From contig NZ_CANMNP010000013.1 in NCBI RefSeq assembly GCF_947499295.1, forward strand, positions 62,001 to 126,000: a stretch of DNA of 64,000 bases, read 5' to 3'. The stretch is from an uncultured Roseibium sp. GTDB lineage: Bacteria > Pseudomonadota > Alphaproteobacteria > Rhizobiales > Stappiaceae. The notes below the pieces were generated by a model. It was given only the letters and a program-made list of their open reading frames with translations, was not told the DNA's origin and ran no database searches. Position numbers and translations under genes: made by a program. This document shows, one piece after another, positions 61,258-64,000 of this stretch (position 1 is its first letter; the number at the start of each line of letters is the position of its first letter).

Positions 61258-61962
61258 ATGTTACGGTCATTGACGAAAGTTACTGGGGCGCTTTGCCTTT
61301 TCGCCTATGCTACATCCTCTTTCACATCTTCTGCCATTGCAGTCGGATCAGGTGCGGACCCGATCCTGCATGTCATAGACACTAAGAAGAAGGACAAGGA
61401 TGCCAATTCAAATGATGTGAAGCAGGCCACGAATGTCGGTTCGGGATCAAAACCGATCCTTCACATCATCGAACCGGAAAAACCGGAAAAGTCTGCGAAG
61501 AAACCCAAGGCATCGTCCGCGAAAGTGAAATCGAGTGCGAAAAGCACAAAAAACGCCAAGGCCAAGACATCCAAGAGGTCAGCAAGTCGCGACAGTTATA
61601 CCACGCTGATCCGCAAGGCAGCGGCCAAACACGGAGTTCCGGTCAAGATCGCCAAGGCTGTTGTTGAAGTTGAAAGCAATTTCAACCCGCGCGCACGGGG
61701 CAGGGCCGGTGAAGTAGGTCTGATGCAGATCAAGCCCGCGACGGCCCGTGGCATCGGATATCGGGGCTCGACAAAGGCGCTTTACGATCCGGCGACCAAT
61801 CTCGAATGGGGCATGAAATATCTTGCCGGTGCCCATCAGAAAGCCGGTGGCGACTTGTGCGGCACGATCTTGCGCTACAACGCCGGACACTATGCAAAGC
61901 GCATGAATCCGGTCAGCCGCCGCTACTGCTCCAAGGTCAAGCGTCTTATAGGTTCCATCTGA
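61258..61962 (+). CDS. Lytic transglycosylase (SLT family)
   Basis: A 234-residue exported protein with an N-terminal signal (about 1-28). The linker holds two copies of a short repeat (GSGADPILHVID and GSGSKPILHIIE) and a long Lys/Ser/Ala-rich region (about 70-118). The C-terminal SLT domain (about 120-225) shows VVEVESNFNPRARGRAGEVGLMQIKPATARGIGY with the catalytic Glu, and a final ILRYNAGHYAKR. It cleaves peptidoglycan glycan strands. Ends at a clear terminator. Confidence 0.92.
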   Translation: MLRSLTKVTGALCLFAYATSSFTSSAIAVGSGADPILHVIDTKKKDKDANSNDVKQATNVGSGSKPILHIIEPEKPEKSAKKPKASSAKVKSSAKSTKNAKAKTSKRSASRDSYTTLIRKAAAKHGVPVKIAKAVVEVESNFNPRARGRAGEVGLMQIKPATARGIGYRGSTKALYDPATNLEWGMKYLAGAHQKAGGDLCGTILRYNAGHYAKRMNPVSRRYCSKVKRLIGSI

Positions 61963-61993
61963 ATAGATTGCAGGGCGGTCAATCGTGGACCAA

Positions 61994-62026
61994 AACCCGT
62001 CGGGAGATCCCGGCGGGTTTTTTGTT
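61994..62026 (+). terminator. Rho-independent terminator of the transglycosylase gene
   Basis: AACCCGTCGGG-AGAT-CCCGGCGGGTT forms an 11-bp stem with one G-T mismatch-tolerant pair, followed by TTTTTTGTTT (62018 onward). It lies 31 bases after the stop. Confidence 0.88.
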
Positions 62027-62040
62027 TGCATACTCCAAAA

Positions 62041-62760
62041 CTACGCAAACTTTCGCTGCGCTGCGGGTACGGAAGCTGGAACAGGCGTCCCTTCCGGAAC
62101 ATCTGCGGCGGCAAAGGGTGGACCAAGGGCAGTAACGACAGGGACAACACCTGCCCACAGGTCTGTTCCAAGGTCTTCCTTATCGTCGACTGGACCGCCA
62201 GTTCTGACCTTTGAACTGGCATGTTCGATCTCAAGTGCGAGCACGCCTGTTGCTTTGTGCTCGGTCGCTGTCATTTCGCGGCATTCATCCCAACGACCGG
62301 GCATCAGATGATCGGTGATGGCTTTCAAGGCATCGATTTGCTCGGCATGGTCCTCAACAAGTCGCGCAGTGCCATGAACGATCGCGCAACGATAGTTCAT
62401 CGAATGATGAAAAGCGGAACGAGCGGCCACGATGCCGTCGACGAGAGTCACGGTCAGACTTGCGGGGACACCCTTTGCATTTTCCTTGATGATGCGTGTT
62501 TTGCTCGCACCGTGAATATAGATCTTGTTGCCGGAACGTGCATAAGCCATCGGGATGACCATCGGTCGTTGTTCATGGATGAACGCACAATGCGCCAAAA
62601 GACCCGCGTCCAATATCTCGTTGACGAGATTCCGGTCGTAGCTTCCTCTGTTCATCTGCCGGATTTTAGCGTAGCGCGGCAAATCATTTGCCTGCCGCTT
62701 TTCCAAGGAGGACATCAAACTCTCCACTTGACTGTCAGTTGTGCGATGTTCTTTGCTCAA
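62041..62760 (-). CDS. Pyridoxamine 5'-phosphate oxidase-like FMN-binding protein
   Basis: A 239-residue split-barrel protein: LVNEILDAGLLAHCAFIHEQRPMVIPMAYARSGNKIYIHGASKTRII, with GxxRxR-like flavin-binding context, and a C-terminal low-complexity tail. Similar proteins are called NimA-like or PNPOx-like and reduce nitro compounds or bind FMN. It diverges from a MocR-type gene across only 35 bases, the recurrent layout for genes controlled by these regulators, so it may be a target of the neighbour. Confidence 0.85.
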   Translation of the reverse strand: MSKEHRTTDSQVESLMSSLEKRQANDLPRYAKIRQMNRGSYDRNLVNEILDAGLLAHCAFIHEQRPMVIPMAYARSGNKIYIHGASKTRIIKENAKGVPASLTVTLVDGIVAARSAFHHSMNYRCAIVHGTARLVEDHAEQIDALKAITDHLMPGRWDECREMTATEHKATGVLALEIEHASSKVRTGGPVDDKEDLGTDLWAGVVPVVTALGPPFAAADVPEGTPVPASVPAAQRKFA

Positions 62761-62795
62761 GAAATTGGCTCCACAAAAGGTCCGGTTTTTTAAAA

Positions 62796-64000
62796 ATGAC
62801 AGAACCAGTTTTGCCCGAAGGTGTTTTGACGCTCAAAAGACGGTCAGACGTGCCGCTCGCTGAGCAGATTTATCGGTCGATCAGGATAGCTGTTCAGTCT
62901 GGTCTGCTGCACTCGGGCAGCGCCTTGCCATCAACGCGTCGTCTTGCTGCCTCGTTGCAGGTCGGCAGAAATACGGTGAACACGGCATACGATTTGCTCA
63001 GAGCTGAAGGGATTACCAGGGTCAAGTCCGGAGCCGCGCCGCGCATTGCAAGCGGCATTCGTCTGGAAGGTGGACCTTCCCCTGCCGGACGTGGTGCGAC
63101 GTTGCCGCGCCTCTCTGGGCGCGGAGAACTCATGGCAGCAAATATTCGTGGAAACGGGTGGGCCTTCAGACATGGAGCGCTGCAGCCTGGAACGCCCGCA
63201 TTAGACTGTTTTCCATATGAAGAGTGGGCAAGATCGCTTCGCCGAGCCGCCCGACTTGAGCGTAGTCCGGATCTGCAATACCGAAACTTTTCCGGCCTGC
63301 CTGCATTGAAGAAACGTCTAGCGCGCTACCTTGCATCTGAACGTGGGGTAAGAGCAGAACCGGAACAGATCCTGGTCACCAGTTCCATGCAGGCTTGCCT
63401 GTCCTTGCTGTCTCTTGCATTGGCCGACCCCGGAGATGAAGCCTGGCTCGAGGAGCCAGGTTATCTCGGTGCTCGCACTGCGTTTCATGTGGCAGGGCTT
63501 AAGGTTCGGCCGCTGCCGGTGGATGAAGAAGGCGCAGATCCGGGCAAACTCGCACAGTGGGAGAAACCACCAAGGCTGATCTACGTCACGCCTTCCCATC
63601 AATACCCGCTTGGCATCCGCATGCCGCTCGCGCGACGTCTTGCGCTGTTGGACGCAGCACGCGAGGCCGGGGCGGCAATCCTGGAGGATGACTACGACAG
63701 CGAGTTCCTGTTTTCAGGTCGTCCAGTTGCAGCGTTGCAGGGTCTGGCGAGCGAAGGTCAGGTGATTTATCTCGGGACCTTCTCGAAAAGTCTGATGCCG
63801 GGTTTGCGCATTGCCTATTGCGTGGTTCCGCAAAACCTGGTGGCATCGCTTGAGCAGTTCATGCGCAACATGGGTTGTGCGGCCAATGTGCAGGCTCAGG
63901 CAGCGCTTGAGCATTTCATGGACTGCGGTGCATATCAAAAACACCTGAAGCAGATCCGCAGGGTCTATGAAGCGAGGGGGATTGCGCTGGTCGAAACCTT
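62796..64000 (+). CDS. MocR-family GntR/aminotransferase regulator (3' end outside window)
   Basis: A MocR/PdxR-type regulator, open to the right edge (about 401 codons visible, usual size 450-500). The N-terminal GntR winged helix is LPEGVLTLKRRSDVPLAEQIYRSIR ... LPSTRRLAASLQVGRNTVNTAYDLLRAEG. The C-terminal aminotransferase-like domain has SSMQACLSLLSLALADPGD, YVTPSHQYPLG, LEDDYDSEF and GTFSKSLMPGLRIAY, in which the Lys would bind PLP. It diverges from the FMN-binding PNPOx-like gene with a 35-base gap and probably controls it and itself in response to PLP or an amino compound. Confidence 0.92.
   Translation, partial: MTEPVLPEGVLTLKRRSDVPLAEQIYRSIRIAVQSGLLHSGSALPSTRRLAASLQVGRNTVNTAYDLLRAEGITRVKSGAAPRIASGIRLEGGPSPAGRGATLPRLSGRGELMAANIRGNGWAFRHGALQPGTPALDCFPYEEWARSLRRAARLERSPDLQYRNFSGLPALKKRLARYLASERGVRAEPEQILVTSSMQACLSLLSLALADPGDEAWLEEPGYLGARTAFHVAGLKVRPLPVDEEGADPGKLAQWEKPPRLIYVTPSHQYPLGIRMPLARRLALLDAAREAGAAILEDDYDSEFLFSGRPVAALQGLASEGQVIYLGTFSKSLMPGLRIAYCVVPQNLVASLEQFMRNMGCAANVQAQAALEHFMDCGAYQKHLKQIRRVYEARGIALVET

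Noticed and set aside
1..64000. CRISPR arrays, rRNA, tRNA or complete insertion sequences
   Set aside because: No regularly spaced repeat array with unique spacers, no tRNA-like cloverleaf and no transposase gene were recognised. A dedicated tRNA search was not possible.

Overview
The window looks like a chromosomal stretch of a moderately GC-rich, metabolically versatile alphaproteobacterium. The gene set (tripartite tricarboxylate, TRAP and Liv-type transporters, a BKACE enzyme, DUF2336, BA14K, HugZ-type and DUF1062 proteins, a VC_2705-type symporter with its DUF4212 partner) recalls marine Hyphomicrobiales/Stappiaceae (Roseibium/Labrenzia-like) or Rhodobacterales. This placement is inferred from gene content only. 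No rRNA, tRNA, CRISPR array or complete insertion sequence was found. Most of the DNA is densely coding with short operon spacings.

Layout. (1) 1-12131: a tricarboxylate-use locus. It holds an AcnD-type aconitase (cut by the left edge), a PrpF-type isomerase, a TctDE two-component system with its own periplasmic binding protein, the TctCBA transporter, a family III CoA-transferase and a short citrate synthase-like/citryl-CoA lyase-like enzyme. (2) 12187-21748: an IclR-controlled catabolic operon with a cyclase-family hydrolase, cupin, SDR, 3-hydroxyacyl-CoA dehydrogenase-like enzyme, five-gene Liv-type ABC importer and BKACE enzyme. (3) 21831-26776: DabA/DabB inorganic-carbon uptake with a divergent LysR regulator. 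(4) 26852-28913: a small orphan protein and an ArsR/old yellow enzyme pair sharing near-identical palindromic operators. (5) 29352-35730: a repeat-bearing, GC-rich, hairpin-rich leader, then DUF4212, a sodium:solute symporter, a CBS/DUF294 protein, a membrane protein and a membrane-anchored DEDDh exonuclease.

(6) 35762-38883: an orphan phage-type lysis module. An S24-family repressor faces a SAR endolysin, overlapping inner- and outer-membrane spanin candidates and a small holin-like protein. Palindromes of the form TACGC-N5-GCGTA lie on both sides of the repressor gene. No head, tail, integrase or terminase gene is present. (7) 39273-46169: a looser region with azoR, a 27-residue membrane peptide, DUF2336, LysE, an extensin-like protein, a frameshifted decarboxylase relic, BA14K, HugZ-like and DUF1062 genes. 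(8) 46551-55475: a fused hydantoinase/oxoprolinase and a TRAP transporter with a MarR-type gene; the two transcription units share an identical 18-bp palindromic promoter element, which suggests one regulon. (9) 55542-57041: arsR-arsC-arsH without a pump gene. (10) 57057-64000: a GGDEF-EAL protein, TerB/J-domain protein, amidase, lytic transglycosylase, FMN-binding protein and a MocR-type regulator cut by the right edge.

The most unusual items are the orphan lysis module with its repressor sites, the 18-bp element joining the hydantoinase and TRAP genes, the structured leader of the symporter operon, and two incompletely known catabolic clusters (1 and 2).
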